Positions 41,583 to 53,048 of a stretch of 64,000 bases of DNA are shown here, piece after piece (position 1 is the stretch's first letter; each line of letters opens with the position of its first letter). The translations under genes and the position numbers were made by a program. Source of the stretch: Marinobacterium jannaschii DSM 6295 (lineage in GTDB: Bacteria; Pseudomonadota; Gammaproteobacteria; Pseudomonadales; Balneatricaceae); NCBI RefSeq assembly GCF_000620085.1, contig NZ_KK211068.1:1-64000 (forward strand). The letters are read 5' to 3'. The notes beneath the pieces were generated by a model, which saw nothing but the letters and a program-made list of their open reading frames with translations, had not been told where the DNA came from and made no database searches.

Positions 41583-42272
41583 TTAACGAAGGCCTTTATG
41601 ACGAGCCTCATCGAGCACTGCGGCCAGAACCTGATCAATGCTCATGGTTGTCGTATCCAGACGAGTGGCATCTTCAGCAGGCTTCAAAGGAGCTACTTTG
41701 CGGTTCATATCCCGCGCATCGCGTGCTTGAATATCCTCTAATATAGCCTGAAGACTAGCACCCACCCCCTTGTTAATCAACTGCTTATAGCGCCTGTCAG
41801 CACGCTCTTCCGCGCTCGCATCAAGGTAGATTTTAAGCGGTGCATCAGGGAATACGACGGTTCCCATATCGCGACCGTCTGCAATCAGCCCGGGCTTCTC
41901 AGCGAACGCCCGCTGACGCTCCAGCAACGCTTCCCGTACAGCGGGAATCGCAGCCACAACCGAGGCCTCATTACCGATTTCCTCAGCCCTGATTGCATCC
42001 GTGACCTCTTCCCCTTCGAGAATAATCTGCACATCATCTTCGCCATCCCGGGCGACAAACTGAACATCCAGGTGAGCGGCCAGTACGACCAGCGCTTCCT
42101 CATCATCCAGTGCGACACCGTGATGACGGGCAGCCAGCGCAGATAGCCGGTACAGTGCACCGCTGTCCAGCAGATGCCAGCCAAGCTCTTTAGCCAGCAA
42201 CCGACAGATAGTGCCTTTACCGGAACCACTGGGACCGTCAACGGTAATGACCGGCACTGTTGCTTCGGACAT
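41583..42272 (-). CDS. cmk: Cytidylate kinase
   Basis: This 229-residue enzyme phosphorylates CMP and dCMP. It has the P-loop [10 protein letters not shown] near residue 12, the CMP-site [21 protein letters not shown] and [15 protein letters not shown]. Its ATG shares a base with the tyrA-aroA stop, indicating coupled translation. Confidence 0.97.
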   Translation of the reverse strand: MSEATVPVITVDGPSGSGKGTICRLLAKELGWHLLDSGALYRLSALAARHHGVALDDEEALVVLAAHLDVQFVARDGEDDVQIILEGEEVTDAIRAEEIGNEASVVAAIPAVREALLERQRAFAEKPGLIADGRDMGTVVFPDAPLKIYLDASAEERADRRYKQLINKGVGASLQAILEDIQARDARDMNRKVAPLKPAEDATRLDTTTMSIDQVLAAVLDEARHKGLR

Positions 42273-44491
42273 CAGTCCTCCTCCTTCACAACTTTAATTC
42301 CAACCTGCTGTGCCAGCTCGATAAACCCCGGGAACGAGGTCGCAACATTGGCACAGTCATTAATTTTTATCTCCCCTTCAGCGCACAGAGAGGCGACTGC
42401 AAAGGACATGGCAATACGGTGATCGCCATGACTGAACACTTCTCCGCCCTGCAGGCGACCACCACGGATGATTGCGCCATCCGGTGTACCTTCGATATCG
42501 GCCCCCAGTGCTTTCAGGCCATCAACCATCGACTGTATACGATCACTTTCCTTAACCCGCAGCTCTTCAGCGCCGGTCACAACGGTTTCACCCTCGGCAC
42601 AGGCGGCTGCTATAAACAGTGCAGGAAACTCATCAATCGCCAGCGGTACCTGATCTTCGGGAACCTGAATCCCCTTCAGCGGCGCATAACGCACGCGGAT
42701 ATCAGCAACCGGCTCGCCGCCGACTTCACGCTCATTCAGTAATTCAAGATCGGTACCCATCAGGCGCAGGATATTGATAATACCGATGCGTGTCGGGTTA
42801 ATTCCGACATGCTCCAGCGTCAGATCCGAGCCCGGAGTAATTGCCGCGGCGACCAGGAAGAAAGTCGCTGATGAGATATCGGCAGGCACATCAATAGCCC
42901 CGGCCTTCAGCGTACCGCCACTGCGCACCGTAACCTTGTTACCTTGCTGCTCGACATCATAGCCAAACCCTTTCAGCATTCGCTCGGTATGGTCACGGGT
43001 CGGTGCCGGCTCTGAAACCGAGGTATCACCTTCGGCATACAAACCCGCCAGCATCAGACAGGACTTAACCTGGGCACTGGCCATCGGCATGTCATAGTCG
43101 ATCCCCTTCAGGCGCTGACCACCTTTGATCTTCAGTGGCGGGCGACCGCCCTCAGCACTTTCGATCACCGCCCCCATTGCCCGCAACGGCTTGGCAACAC
43201 GTTCCATAGGACGTTTGGAAAGCGACTCATCACCGCTTAACTCGGTATCAAATGCCTGGGCAGCCAGCAGACCGGACAGCAATCGAATCGAGGTGCCAGA
43301 GTTGCCAACATACAGAGGTCCCGGAGGTGCCTGCAGACCATGGAGACCGACGCCATAGATCTTCACTTCGCCCTGATGAGGACCTTCAATCACCACACCC
43401 ATATCACGGAACGCCTGCAGGGTCGCCAGACTGTCTTCTCCTTCGAGGAAACCGGTGACTTCGGTAATACCATCGGCCAGCGAACCCAGCATAATGGAGC
43501 GGTGAGAAATCGACTTATCGCCCGGTACACGAATGCTTCCACTGACTGAACCACCGGGAAGCGCACGGAATACTACATTGTTATTGTTCATGTTTTGTGA
43601 ATACGAGGTACTAGTTAATATTCGGGAAAAATGCTCGCGTGCCGCTTTGGCACGGGTGAATATACCGAGCATTGTCTGACTTTCACTTTCGGCTATCGCT
43701 TGACGCAATACTGCGAGGCCTTCTACATAACGATCCAACTGGCTCAGGATTGCATCACGGTTTGCAACAGACACATCGTGCCACATTGTCGGGTCGCTGG
43801 CAGCAATCCGGGTAAAGTCACGAAAGCCTCCGGCTGCATAACGGAAGATATCTCTATTTTCCTCATCCTTTGCAAGGGTATCAACCAGAGAAAAGGCCAG
43901 CAGATGGGGCAGATGACTGGTTGCGGCTAAAACCTCATCATGACGCCCTACTTCCATCTGCAATACTTCGGCACCGGTACTCTGCCACATCCGGGCAATA
44001 CTACGCGTTGCCAGCGCCGAGGTTTCAGCACCCGGGGTGAGTATCACCTTATGGCGTTCAAACAGGGAGGCATCCGCCGCCTCGACACCGCTCTTTTCCG
44101 ATCCGGCGATGGGATGGCCCGGTACGAAGTTTTCCGGCAAACGACCGAAAATCCTCTGCGCCGCATCGACCAGGTTGGCTTTGGTACTACCCACATCCGT
44201 AATCAGGGTCTCATCCCGAACCCAGGGGGCAATCTGCTCCAGCACCTGCTCCATGACCTTTACCGGGACCGCCAGCACAACGACATCCGCTGCCCGTACG
44301 GCGCTTTCCAGCTCAATAGCTGCGGCATCGATCACCTGCATCGTCACCGCCTTGGCCATTTCATCCGGGTCCCGGTCATAACCATAAACCGTGCGACAGA
44401 AATGACCGCCTTTAAGCGCTTTCGCCAGAGAGCCGCCAATAAGCCCGAGACCTATAATCAAAACCTGTTCAGCATTAAAACTCACAGTCAC
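42272..44491 (-). CDS. Fused prephenate dehydrogenase / EPSP synthase (TyrA-AroA)
   Basis: One 739-residue frame joins TyrA (residues about 1-295: [23 protein letters not shown]) and AroA (about 301-739). TyrA oxidises prephenate for tyrosine; AroA makes EPSP in the shikimate pathway. The AroA half has [18 protein letters not shown] and NPTR, the four motifs described for class II EPSP synthases, but GNSGTSIR with Gly where the CP4 type has Ala. The start is GTG 44491, sharing GTGA with the hisC stop; it has AAGGTG upstream. A fusion of this kind is known from Pseudomonas and relatives. An internal ATG lies at 43591, where the AroA part begins. Confidence 0.95.
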   Translation of the reverse strand: MTVSFNAEQVLIIGLGLIGGSLAKALKGGHFCRTVYGYDRDPDEMAKAVTMQVIDAAAIELESAVRAADVVVLAVPVKVMEQVLEQIAPWVRDETLITDVGSTKANLVDAAQRIFGRLPENFVPGHPIAGSEKSGVEAADASLFERHKVILTPGAETSALATRSIARMWQSTGAEVLQMEVGRHDEVLAATSHLPHLLAFSLVDTLAKDEENRDIFRYAAGGFRDFTRIAASDPTMWHDVSVANRDAILSQLDRYVEGLAVLRQAIAESESQTMLGIFTRAKAAREHFSRILTSTSYSQNMNNNNVVFRALPGGSVSGSIRVPGDKSISHRSIMLGSLADGITEVTGFLEGEDSLATLQAFRDMGVVIEGPHQGEVKIYGVGLHGLQAPPGPLYVGNSGTSIRLLSGLLAAQAFDTELSGDESLSKRPMERVAKPLRAMGAVIESAEGGRPPLKIKGGQRLKGIDYDMPMASAQVKSCLMLAGLYAEGDTSVSEPAPTRDHTERMLKGFGYDVEQQGNKVTVRSGGTLKAGAIDVPADISSATFFLVAAAITPGSDLTLEHVGINPTRIGIINILRLMGTDLELLNEREVGGEPVADIRVRYAPLKGIQVPEDQVPLAIDEFPALFIAAACAEGETVVTGAEELRVKESDRIQSMVDGLKALGADIEGTPDGAIIRGGRLQGGEVFSHGDHRIAMSFAVASLCAEGEIKINDCANVATSFPGFIELAQQVGIKVVKEED

Positions 44492-45585
44492 AGCACCTTC
44501 TGCAGGAGATCGAGACAACGTTGATTTTCCGCTTCCAGCCCGATACTGATACGGAGATGATCCGGCATACCGTAGTTTGCCAGCGGACGGACGATCACCC
44601 CCTGTCTCAGCATCGCTTCATAGACCGGTGCTGCCGGCCGCCCCATATCCGCCGTCACGAAATTAGCCACAGACGGAATATAACCGATACCTAACCGGCT
44701 CAGGCCCTGGGTCAGCTGCTCCATACCGCTGCGATTCAGCGTTACGGTTTCAGCCAGGTAGTCGGAATCGTCCAGCGCCGCGCAGGCGGCAGCCTGCGCC
44801 AAAGCGTTAACATTAAACGGCTGGCGTACCCGGTTGAGCAGGTCGGTAATCTGCGCAGATGCAAGGGCATAGCCGACCCGGAGCGCAGCCAGGCCATAGG
44901 CCTTGGAAAAAGTGCGCGTCACAATCAGGTTAGGGAATTCGGCCTGCAGGGCCAGCCCATCCGGAAACGCGGCATCATCGACATACTCGGTATAGGCCTC
45001 ATCCAGCACCACCAGCACCTGTTCCGGCACCTGCCGGAGAAAGTCACGCAGCGCCGATTCCTTCAGCCAGGTTCCGGTCGGGTTGTTCGGGTTGGCAATA
45101 AATACCAGTCGGGTCGCATCGGTAATGGCCTGGCGCATTGCCTCCAGGTCATGCCCCCAATCCTTCGCCTCGGTCACCACCGCACGGGCACCACAGGCCT
45201 GGGTCAGCAGTGGATAAACCACAAAGGCGTAACGGGAATAAACCACTTCATCGCCGGGCTGCAGAAAGGTGCGGGCAATCAGCTCCAGCACATCATTCGA
45301 GCCGTTGCCCAGGGTGATCTGCTCAGGCCATATGCCAAAGCGGCGCTGCAATGCATGCTTCAGTTGAAAACCGCTGGCATCAGGGTAGCGGCTGCCATCA
45401 CCCAGCGACTCAGCGATAGCCGCCTTCACTCGCGGCCCCAGCCCCAGCGGATTTTCATTGCTGGCAAGCTTAACGATATTGCTCAGGCCCAGCTCACGCT
45501 CCAGCTCCTCCACCGGCTTACCCGGCTGATAGGGTTGCAGGGCGCGCACACCGGGCACGGCGAGACGGGTAAAATCACAACTCAT
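44488..45585 (-). CDS. hisC: Histidinol-phosphate aminotransferase
   Basis: The 365-residue PLP enzyme has VKLASNENPLGLGP at the N terminus, VFIANPNNPTGTWL, VVLDEAYTEY and the PLP-lysine motif TRTFSKAYGLAALRVGY. It belongs to histidine synthesis, but in this aromatic gene cluster (between pheA and tyrA) it probably also makes phenylalanine or tyrosine from the keto acids. It overlaps tyrA-aroA by four bases and follows pheA by 13 bases. Confidence 0.95.
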   Translation of the reverse strand: MSCDFTRLAVPGVRALQPYQPGKPVEELERELGLSNIVKLASNENPLGLGPRVKAAIAESLGDGSRYPDASGFQLKHALQRRFGIWPEQITLGNGSNDVLELIARTFLQPGDEVVYSRYAFVVYPLLTQACGARAVVTEAKDWGHDLEAMRQAITDATRLVFIANPNNPTGTWLKESALRDFLRQVPEQVLVVLDEAYTEYVDDAAFPDGLALQAEFPNLIVTRTFSKAYGLAALRVGYALASAQITDLLNRVRQPFNVNALAQAAACAALDDSDYLAETVTLNRSGMEQLTQGLSRLGIGYIPSVANFVTADMGRPAAPVYEAMLRQGVIVRPLANYGMPDHLRISIGLEAENQRCLDLLQKVL

Positions 45586-45598
45586 CGCAGGACACCTG

Positions 45599-46684
45599 TT
45601 ATAGGACCGCGCCGGGGTAAGACCCCAGCAGTTTCAGTTCCACACTGCCACTTTCCAGCTCACGCAATACGGCAGCAATGACCGGATCACTGTAATGTCC
45701 CTCAAAGTCGAGATAGAACAGGTGTCCCTGCCCTGCTGGCCGGGTCTCGATCCGGGTCAGGCTGATCTGCTGGCGGTTAAACGGCTCCAGCAATTTATAC
45801 AGCGCACCCGGACTGTTATGGGCAGAGATCAGAATAGACGTCTTATCAGAGCCACTAGGTCCCACTTCCTGATCACCGATCACCAGGAAACGGGTACTGC
45901 TTTCCGGCTCATCTTCTATATTGGTAGCGGAAATATAGAGCTGGAAGCGGTCGGCGTTCACATCGCTGGCAATAGCGGCACAGTCATGACCACCTTCGGC
46001 AACCCGTCGCGCGGCTTCAAGGTTGGATCCCACAGCAATTTTTTCCGCCTGCGGGTAATGTAATTCCAGCCAGGCCCTGCACTGGGCAAAGGACTGCTGT
46101 GGCGCATAGATTCGGCTGACCACAGAGTCTTCATCCAGTGTCAGCAGATGCTGGTGCGCCCGTAGCTCGACCTCTCCGACAATCCTCAGATCAAAGCGCC
46201 GGAACAGATCCAGTGTATGGTTGATCATCCCCTCGGCGGAGTTTTCAATCGGAACAACGCCATAGTGAGCAGCGCCGGACTGTACCTCACGGAATACTTC
46301 GTCCAGCGACTGAAGCGGCACACTGCAAACCGAGTTACCAAAGTGTTTCTGCGCAGCCTGTTGCGTGAATGTTCCCTCCGGGCCGAGAAAGGCCACCCGC
46401 ATGGGTTCTTCCAACGCCAGGCAGACTGACATAATCTCACGAAACAGGCGGGCAACTTCATGGCCCTCCAGTGGTCCGGTATTACGGTCCATCACCCGGC
46501 GCAGCACCTGTGCCTCGCGCTCCGGACGGTAGAACACCGCATCCTGGGTTCCCTGATATTTCAGCTTAACTTCTGCAACGTTTTGCGCACAGCGTGCACG
46601 TTCGTTGAGCAGCTCATGAATCTTTTTGTCGATCGTATCGATCTGATCACGAAGGACTCTGAGCTCCTTTTCCTGCTCACTCAT
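45599..46684 (-). CDS. pheA: Chorismate mutase / prephenate dehydratase
   Basis: This 361-residue bifunctional enzyme has an N-terminal chorismate mutase helix bundle (LRDQIDTIDKKIHELLNERA), a prephenate dehydratase domain from about residue 95 (VAFLGPEGTFTQQAA) and a C-terminal ACT domain. The usual ESRP motif reads ETRP (LTRIETRPAG). It converts chorismate to phenylpyruvate. It lies between serC and hisC with short gaps, so all are co-transcribed. Confidence 0.96.
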   Translation of the reverse strand: MSEQEKELRVLRDQIDTIDKKIHELLNERARCAQNVAEVKLKYQGTQDAVFYRPEREAQVLRRVMDRNTGPLEGHEVARLFREIMSVCLALEEPMRVAFLGPEGTFTQQAAQKHFGNSVCSVPLQSLDEVFREVQSGAAHYGVVPIENSAEGMINHTLDLFRRFDLRIVGEVELRAHQHLLTLDEDSVVSRIYAPQQSFAQCRAWLELHYPQAEKIAVGSNLEAARRVAEGGHDCAAIASDVNADRFQLYISATNIEDEPESSTRFLVIGDQEVGPSGSDKTSILISAHNSPGALYKLLEPFNRQQISLTRIETRPAGQGHLFYLDFEGHYSDPVIAAVLRELESGSVELKLLGSYPGAVL

Positions 46685-46697
46685 ACCGTTCTACTTC

Positions 46698-47780
46698 TTA
46701 GCCGTTTTTCTGTTCAAATTCACGCATAAAGGCGATCAGTGCATCAACTGCCTGTTCGGTCACTGCGTTGTAAATGCTGGCTCGCATACCGCCCACCGAG
46801 CGATGACCTTTCAGGTTCAGCAGGCCAGCGGCTTCTGCCTGCTCGAGGAACAGGCTATCCAGCGACGCATCCGCCAGGGTAAAAGGTACATTCATGCGCG
46901 AGCGACAGGCCGGAGCTACCGGGTTGGCATAGAAGCCGCTTCCATCGATAAAGCCATACAGCTTGTCGGCCTTACGCTGATTGATACGGTCAATCGCTTC
47001 AACGCCACCCTGCGCTTTCAGCCACTTAAACACCAGACCGGCCAGATACCAGCCAAACGTCGGTGGCGTATTGGTCATCGAGTCGGCGTCCGCATGTACC
47101 TTGTAGTCAAACATCGATGGGGTAGATGCCATCGCCTTACCCAGCAGGTCCTCACGCACGATCACCAGCGTCAGTCCGGCAGGGCCGATATTCTTCTGTG
47201 CCCCGGCATAGATCAGGCCAAAGCGGCTGACATCCAGCGGAGCGGACAGGATGGAAGAGGAGTAATCTGCCACCAGTGGCACCTCTCCGGTTACCGGGAT
47301 ATACGGAAACTCTACACCGCCGATAGTCTCATTCGGCGTGTAATGCACATAGGCCGCCCCGGGATTGAGCTGCAGCTCTTCCTGAGTCGGCGCTGCGGTG
47401 AAGCCGTTGGCTTCTGCCGAAGCTGCAACATTGACGCTGCAATAGCGCTGCGCTTCTTTAAGGGCTTTCTTCGACCAGATACCGGTATTGATCAGGTCGA
47501 TCGAGGTTTTATCTCCCAGCAGGTTCATCGGAACCATAGAGAACTGAGAGGTGGCACCGCCCTGAAGGAACAGCACTTTGTAGTTGTCAGGGATCTGCAT
47601 CAGGTCACGCAGATCCTGTTCGGCCTGTTCGGCGACGGAGACAAACTCCTTACTGCGATGGCTCATCTCCATAATGGAGAGGCCTTTTCCGTGCCAGTCG
47701 AGGATTTCGGCCTGTGCCTGTTCCAGCACAGCATCCGGCAGGCCGGCAGGCCCGGCGCTGAAATTGTATAGACGTGTCAT
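46698..47780 (-). CDS. serC: Phosphoserine aminotransferase
   Basis: The 360-residue PLP enzyme begins [10 protein letters not shown] and has the PLP-lysine motif [16 protein letters not shown] and the GGATSQF phosphate loop. It makes phosphoserine for serine, and acts on the pyridoxine route too. It follows gyrA after 113 bases that contain the gyrA terminator, and heads the pheA-hisC-tyrA/aroA series. Confidence 0.97.
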   Translation of the reverse strand: MTRLYNFSAGPAGLPDAVLEQAQAEILDWHGKGLSIMEMSHRSKEFVSVAEQAEQDLRDLMQIPDNYKVLFLQGGATSQFSMVPMNLLGDKTSIDLINTGIWSKKALKEAQRYCSVNVAASAEANGFTAAPTQEELQLNPGAAYVHYTPNETIGGVEFPYIPVTGEVPLVADYSSSILSAPLDVSRFGLIYAGAQKNIGPAGLTLVIVREDLLGKAMASTPSMFDYKVHADADSMTNTPPTFGWYLAGLVFKWLKAQGGVEAIDRINQRKADKLYGFIDGSGFYANPVAPACRSRMNVPFTLADASLDSLFLEQAEAAGLLNLKGHRSVGGMRASIYNAVTEQAVDALIAFMREFEQKNG

Positions 47781-47860
47781 AATTCAGTTTTCTAATTCTG
47801 CAATGCAAGGCTATCAACCGTCCGGCTGCGGCAAAGGCTGCGGACGGCAGGGTTCAGAGA

Positions 47861-47887
47861 CGAAAAGTGCGGCACCAGGCCGCACTT
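47861..47887 (-). terminator. Terminator downstream of gyrA
   Basis: On the minus strand AAGTGCGGC and GCCGCACTT (47879-47887 with 47865-47873) form a 9-base stem with a 5-base loop, followed by TTCGTC. It starts seven bases after the gyrA stop. The T-tract is short, so read-through into serC is possible. Confidence 0.65.
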
Positions 47888-47893
47888 ACAACG

Positions 47894-50527
47894 TTACTCG
47901 CCGTCCGTTTCCGGTTCATCTTTCTGTTGTGCAGCATGCTCTTCAGACGGTGCCTGTTCGCCACCCTCCTGCTGAGCTTCCGGCTCGCCTTCAACCTCTT
48001 CGGGTTCTTCGATGCGGGCCAGGCCAACCAGCTGTTCGCCTTCGGCTACACGGATCAGGGTCACGCCCTGGGTATTACGTCCGAGTTCAGAGATCTCGCT
48101 GGTCCGGGTTCGCACCAGTGTGCCGCGGTTACTGATCAGCATCACGTCATCGGTGCAGAATACCTGAACCGCGCCGGCAAGTTCGCCGTTACGCTCGGTG
48201 CACTGCTGGCCGATAACACCCTGACCACCACGGCCCTTCACAGGGAAGTCGTCAATCGCTGTTTTCTTACCGTAACCATTCTCCGAGGCGGTCAGGATAC
48301 TGCCCCCCTCCTGTGGAATGATCAGCGAGATAACCCGGATATCATCTGGCATCCGGATACCGCGTACACCGCGTGCGGTGCGGCCCATTGGACGGACATC
48401 ATCTTCGTTAAAGCGCATCGCTTTACCGGCGCTGGTAATCAGCATGATATCGTCGGAGCCATCGGTAATAGCAGCGCCAATCAGCTGATCGCCTTCAACC
48501 AGTTCAACCGCAATCAGGCCATTAGAGCGTGGGCGGGAGAAATTGGTCAGCGCTGTTTTCTTCACCGTACCGGATGCCGTGGCCATGAAGACATACTTGT
48601 CTTCCGCATACTCATTCACCGGCAGGATGGTGGTAATACGCTCATCCTCTTCCAGTGGCAGAATATTAACGATAGGACGACCGCGCGCGGCACGGCTGGC
48701 CGGCGGAATCTCAAATACCTTCAGCCAGTAAACCTTACCGCGGCTGGTAAAGCAGAGAATCGTATCGTGGGTATTTGCGACCAGCAGATGCTCGATGAAA
48801 TCTTCCTCTTTCATCGCCGTCGCAGAACGGCCTTTACCGCCACGACGCTGCGCCTGATAGTCATCGACAGGCTGGGTCTTGGCGTACCCCTGATGAGAGA
48901 TGGTAACCACCATATCCTCTTCAGTGATCAGGTCGGCAACGGTCAGGTCCTGGCGTGAAGCGATAATTTCGGTGCGACGCTCATCGCCATACTCTTCCAG
49001 AATCGCGTCCAGTTCCTCACGAATCACTTCCATCAGACGCTGGTGAGAGCCCAGAATCTCCAGCAGCTCGGCAATACGCTCCAGCAGCTCTTTATACTCG
49101 GCAATCAGCTTCTCATGTTCCAGACCGGTAAGGCGGTGCAGACGCAGATCCAGGATAGCCTGAGCCTGAACCGGAGACAGATGGTAGAAACCATCGTGCA
49201 GGCCGTATTCAGGTTCCAGCTCTTCCGGACGGCAAGCGGTTTCACCCGCCCGCTCCAGCATATCCAGTACATCACCCGCAGCCCAAGGCGTATTGATCAG
49301 GCGCTCTTTAGCCTCAGCAGGTGTTGGTGAAGACTTGATGGCCTCGATCACCGGATCGATATTCGCCAGAGCGATTGCCAGACCTTCCAGGATATGGCCA
49401 CGTTCACGCGCCTTACGCAGCTCGTAGACAGTTCGGCGGGTAACAACTTCACGGCGGTGACGGATAAAGTTCTCAAGCATCGACTTGAGATCCAGGATCC
49501 GCGGCTGACCATCGACCAGCGCCACGACGTTGATACCAAACACACTTTCCATCTGCGTGTGGGCAAACAGATTGTTGATCACCACGTCCGGAACTTCGCC
49601 GCGACGCAGTTCGATCACAATACGCATACCGTCTTTATCAGACTCGTCACGCAGCTCAGTGATACCTTCGATCTTCTTCTCTTTAACCAGCTCGGCGATT
49701 TTCTCAATCAGGCGAGCTTTGTTGAGCTGATAAGGTATCTCGGTAATAACCAGAGAGGCTTTACCGTTCTTTTCGTTCTCTTCGACATGGTGACGGGCAC
49801 GCACATAGATACGGCCGCGCCCCGTGCGATAGGCCTGCAGGATACCTGCGCGGCCGTTGATAATACCGCCGGTCGGAAAGTCAGGCCCCGGGATAAACTG
49901 CATCAGTTCATCAACCGTCAGCTCCTGATTATCGATCAGCGCGATACAACCCTTCACCACTTCGCTCAGGTTATGAGGCGGGATATTGGTTGCCATACCT
50001 ACCGCGATACCAGAGGATCCATTCACCAGCAGGTTAGGCACCCGGGTCGGCAGGACTTCTGGAATCTTTTCCGTACCATCGTAGTTATCTACGAAATCAA
50101 CGGTCTCTTTCTCCAGGTCTGCCAACATCTCATGGGAGATTTTCTCCATGCGAATTTCGGTGTATCGCATGGCTGCAGCGGAGTCGCCATCTACCGAACC
50201 GAAGTTACCCTGTCCATCTACCAGGGTGTAGCGCATGGAAAAATCCTGCGCCATCCGGACAATAGTGTCATAAACAGCACTGTCACCGTGTGGGTGGTAT
50301 TTACCGATTACATCCCCTACGACACGGGCAGATTTTTTATATGGTTTGTTCCAGTCATTACCCAGTTCATTCATCGCGAACAAAACGCGACGATGCACCG
50401 GTTTCAGTCCATCACGAACATCCGGCAATGCCCTGCCTACGATGACGCTCATCGCGTAATCAAGGTAGGATTGCTTCAGCTCATCCTCGATGTTAACTGG
50501 CAAAATCTCTTTAGCTAGATCACCCAT
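47894..50527 (-). CDS. gyrA: DNA gyrase subunit A
   Basis: The 877-residue subunit has the breakage-reunion domain with [20 protein letters not shown] (Ser83 and Asp87 equivalents both present) and the catalytic Tyr in AAMRYTEIR. The C-terminal beta-pinwheel contains the GyrA box QRRGGKG and an acidic Glu/Gln-rich tail. With GyrB it introduces negative supercoils. The start is ATG 50527 with AAGGA upstream. The divergent gap to ubiG (50528-50804) holds a plausible gyrA -10 (TATACT at 50588-50593 on the minus strand) but no clear -35. Confidence 0.98.
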   Translation of the reverse strand: MGDLAKEILPVNIEDELKQSYLDYAMSVIVGRALPDVRDGLKPVHRRVLFAMNELGNDWNKPYKKSARVVGDVIGKYHPHGDSAVYDTIVRMAQDFSMRYTLVDGQGNFGSVDGDSAAAMRYTEIRMEKISHEMLADLEKETVDFVDNYDGTEKIPEVLPTRVPNLLVNGSSGIAVGMATNIPPHNLSEVVKGCIALIDNQELTVDELMQFIPGPDFPTGGIINGRAGILQAYRTGRGRIYVRARHHVEENEKNGKASLVITEIPYQLNKARLIEKIAELVKEKKIEGITELRDESDKDGMRIVIELRRGEVPDVVINNLFAHTQMESVFGINVVALVDGQPRILDLKSMLENFIRHRREVVTRRTVYELRKARERGHILEGLAIALANIDPVIEAIKSSPTPAEAKERLINTPWAAGDVLDMLERAGETACRPEELEPEYGLHDGFYHLSPVQAQAILDLRLHRLTGLEHEKLIAEYKELLERIAELLEILGSHQRLMEVIREELDAILEEYGDERRTEIIASRQDLTVADLITEEDMVVTISHQGYAKTQPVDDYQAQRRGGKGRSATAMKEEDFIEHLLVANTHDTILCFTSRGKVYWLKVFEIPPASRAARGRPIVNILPLEEDERITTILPVNEYAEDKYVFMATASGTVKKTALTNFSRPRSNGLIAVELVEGDQLIGAAITDGSDDIMLITSAGKAMRFNEDDVRPMGRTARGVRGIRMPDDIRVISLIIPQEGGSILTASENGYGKKTAIDDFPVKGRGGQGVIGQQCTERNGELAGAVQVFCTDDVMLISNRGTLVRTRTSEISELGRNTQGVTLIRVAEGEQLVGLARIEEPEEVEGEPEAQQEGGEQAPSEEHAAQQKDEPETDGE

Positions 50528-50804
50528 TCGCTTTCCTTCGGTCAGCTTTTCTACGGCGGGAAGACGCCGCACAATCATAACCGGGCGAGTATATCACATT
50601 ACAGCTTCGGGTAAGCCTGCTAAATGAAGGTCTTAGGGCGCTCAGCCGCCTTCTGCAGAGAGCTCGGCAAGCCCCCTTACAAGGGCATCGAAAACAGCTG
50701 CCTGCATTCCTGAGCAGCCTCAGAGCCCTCCGCAGGACCAGCGCTGTTTTAAGCCGGGTACGGGTGGTAAACTGCCGATTCAAAGCGAACAAGTTGATAA
50801 TGAT

Positions 50805-51524
50805 ATGACAGACCACGCCCGAACCCTGAACATCGATCCCCAGGAAATAGCCAAGTTTGAAGAACTCGCCAATAAATGGTGGGATCGCAACAGCGAATTC
50901 AAGCCGCTGCATGACATTAATCCGCTACGAGTGGGCTATATAGACCGCATCGCTCACCTGGCGGGGAAAACCGTTCTGGATGTGGGCTGTGGTGGCGGTA
51001 TCCTGTCTGAGTCCATGGCTCAGCGCGGTGCGACTGTCAGCGGCATCGACATGGGCGAAGCCCCTCTGAAAGTGGCCAAACTGCATGGCCTTGAAAGCGG
51101 TGTATCGGTTAATTATCGCCAGGTCACCGTCGAAGAGCTGGCCGATGAGCAGCCGGAATCATTCGATGTCGTCACCTGCATGGAGATGCTGGAACACGTG
51201 CCTGACCCGGCCTCTATTATCAATGCCTGCGCCCGGCTGGCCAAACCCGGCGGCCACCTGTTTTTCTCCACCCTGAACCGCAATCCGAAAAGCTATCTGT
51301 TTGCGATTGTCGGTGCAGAAAAGCTCCTCAAGCTGGTCCCTCAGGGCACCCACGACTTCAATAAGTTTATACGCCCGTCTGAACTCGGCGGCTGGATCCG
51401 TGAAGCCGGCCTGCAAAGCAGCGATATCACCGGCATGGTCTACAACCCGTTGACCAAGACCTACAGCCTCAACCCGCGCGATGTCGACGTCAATTATATG
51501 ATCGCCACCCGCAAACCGGACTAA
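50805..51524 (+). CDS. ubiG: Ubiquinone biosynthesis O-methyltransferase UbiG
   Basis: This 239-residue SAM-dependent methyltransferase has [23 protein letters not shown] at the N terminus, the SAM motif [13 protein letters not shown] and [10 protein letters not shown]. It methylates two hydroxyl groups during ubiquinone synthesis. It is divergent from gyrA, and the next gene (mupP) begins six bases after its stop. Confidence 0.97.
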   Translation: MTDHARTLNIDPQEIAKFEELANKWWDRNSEFKPLHDINPLRVGYIDRIAHLAGKTVLDVGCGGGILSESMAQRGATVSGIDMGEAPLKVAKLHGLESGVSVNYRQVTVEELADEQPESFDVVTCMEMLEHVPDPASIINACARLAKPGGHLFFSTLNRNPKSYLFAIVGAEKLLKLVPQGTHDFNKFIRPSELGGWIREAGLQSSDITGMVYNPLTKTYSLNPRDVDVNYMIATRKPD

Positions 51525-51529
51525 GCCTG

Positions 51530-52207
51530 ATGATTCGTCAGTTAGAGGCAGTGTTCTTCGATCTCGACGGCACCTTGCTGGATACGGCGCCCGACTTTCA
51601 TCGGGTGGTCAACCTGATGCGGCAACAGGATCAGCTGGCTCCGGTCACAATGGAACTGATGCGTGAGCAGGTTTCCAATGGCGCCGGCGCCATGGTCTGC
51701 GCCGCATACGGCATCGCCATGGACGATCCGCGTTATGAGCCCCTGCGGCTGCGTATGCTGGATATCTACAGTGACCAGCTGGCGGTCGATACCCGGCTCT
51801 ATCCGGGCATTGAAGGACTGCTTGGCTGGCTGGAGAGCAAGCAACGCCCCTGGGGTATTGCGACCAATAAGCCCGCCCGCTTTACCCTCCCGCTGCTGCA
51901 ACAGCTGCAGCTGGACAAACGCAGTGCCGCCACCATCTGCCCTGATCACGTTCGCAACAGAAAACCCGATCCGGAGTCTCTGCTGATTGCCACTGAGGCA
52001 TTGAAACTTAATCCGGAAAACTGTGTCTACGTGGGCGACCACCTGCGTGATATCGAATGCGGGAAGCGTGCGGGTATGACAACAATCGCCGCCGGCTATG
52101 GCTATATCGACCGCTCGGATTGTGCTGAAGACTGGGGTGCCGACCATATCGTGCATCAGTCTGGCGATATACAGCCATTACTACAATCGCTGTATACTCT
52201 GAGCTAA
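51530..52207 (+). CDS. mupP: N-acetylmuramic acid 6-phosphate phosphatase MupP (Gph-like HAD)
   Basis: The 225-residue HAD phosphatase has the nucleophile loop AVFFDLDGTLLDTAPDF, a lysine in ICPDHVRNRKPDPESLLIA and acidic VYVGDHLRDIECGKRAG. Gph phosphoglycolate phosphatases look similar, but the ubiG-mupP-yciK order is that of Pseudomonas MupP, which feeds a peptidoglycan recycling route. This context makes MupP the better call. It is close-packed with both neighbours. Confidence 0.85.
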   Translation: MIRQLEAVFFDLDGTLLDTAPDFHRVVNLMRQQDQLAPVTMELMREQVSNGAGAMVCAAYGIAMDDPRYEPLRLRMLDIYSDQLAVDTRLYPGIEGLLGWLESKQRPWGIATNKPARFTLPLLQQLQLDKRSAATICPDHVRNRKPDPESLLIATEALKLNPENCVYVGDHLRDIECGKRAGMTTIAAGYGYIDRSDCAEDWGADHIVHQSGDIQPLLQSLYTLS

Positions 52208-52239
52208 TGCCCTCAGAATACCGAAGGAATGCTGAAATT

Positions 52240-52980
52240 ATGTTCGACTACCAAGCCCCGGAACAACACCTCAAGAATCGAGTCATTCTTGTCACCGGCG
52301 CAGGTGACGGAATTGGTCGGGTTGCGGCGATCAACTATGCCGCTCAGGGTGCCACTGTGATCCTTCTCGGCCGCACACCGGAAAAACTGGATCATGTCTA
52401 CGACGAGATTGAAGCCAAAGGTTATCCACAGCCGGCAATCGTCCCGCTGAATCTGGAAAGCGCAACGGAGCACGACTATATCGAACTGGCGAACACCCTG
52501 AGCCAGGAGTTTGACCAACTCGATGGCATTCTCCACAACGCCAGTCTGCTCGGTGTGCGTACGCCCCTGGAAAGCTACGATCCGGTTATCTGGAATCAGG
52601 TCATGCAGGTCAATGTAACCGCGCCTTTTATGCTGACACAGGCGCTATTGCCTCTGCTGAACAATGCTGAAGACGCTTCTGTCATTTTCACCTCCTCAGG
52701 TGTCGGGCGCAAAGGGCGGGCATACTGGGGAGCCTATGCAGTCTCCAAGTTCGCCACCGAAGGCATGATGGAGACCCTGGCAGACGAGCTGGATAACACC
52801 AGCAACATCCGGGTTAACTGCATCAACCCGGGCGCAACCCGCACCCAGATGCGTGCAACCGCCTACCCTGGAGAAGATCCGGCCACACTGCCAACCCCAC
52901 AGGATATCATGCCGGTTTATCTGTATCTGATGGGTGCCGACAGCAAGGACTGTAATGGGCAGTCACTGAACGCTCAGTAA
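52240..52980 (+). CDS. yciK: YciK-family short-chain dehydrogenase
   Basis: This 246-residue SDR has VILVTGAGDGIGR (NADP site) near residue 18, the catalytic Ser in VIFTSSGVGRKGRAYWGAYAVSK with Tyr and Lys, and ending GQSLNAQ. The start at ATG 52240 matches E. coli YciK. The substrate is not established. It follows mupP by 32 bases. Confidence 0.92.
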   Translation: MFDYQAPEQHLKNRVILVTGAGDGIGRVAAINYAAQGATVILLGRTPEKLDHVYDEIEAKGYPQPAIVPLNLESATEHDYIELANTLSQEFDQLDGILHNASLLGVRTPLESYDPVIWNQVMQVNVTAPFMLTQALLPLLNNAEDASVIFTSSGVGRKGRAYWGAYAVSKFATEGMMETLADELDNTSNIRVNCINPGATRTQMRATAYPGEDPATLPTPQDIMPVYLYLMGADSKDCNGQSLNAQ

Positions 52981-52996
52981 ACAGCTCCCCGTCCAT

Positions 52997-53024
52997 AAAA
53001 AACCATCCCGAAGGATGGTTTTTT
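52997..53024. terminator. Bidirectional terminator between yciK and rluB
   Basis: An AACCATCC/GGATGGTT stem around a CGAA loop (53001-53020) is flanked by A and T runs and serves both convergent genes. Confidence 0.9.
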
Positions 53025-53048
53025 ATGCGCCTGTAAAGCCATAGGCAA

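Noticed and set aside
50691-50750. AAAACAGC/GCTGTTTT pair in the gyrA-ubiG gap as a possible RNA or terminator
   Set aside because: The stem is only 8 bases with a 44-base loop that has no consistent inner structure.
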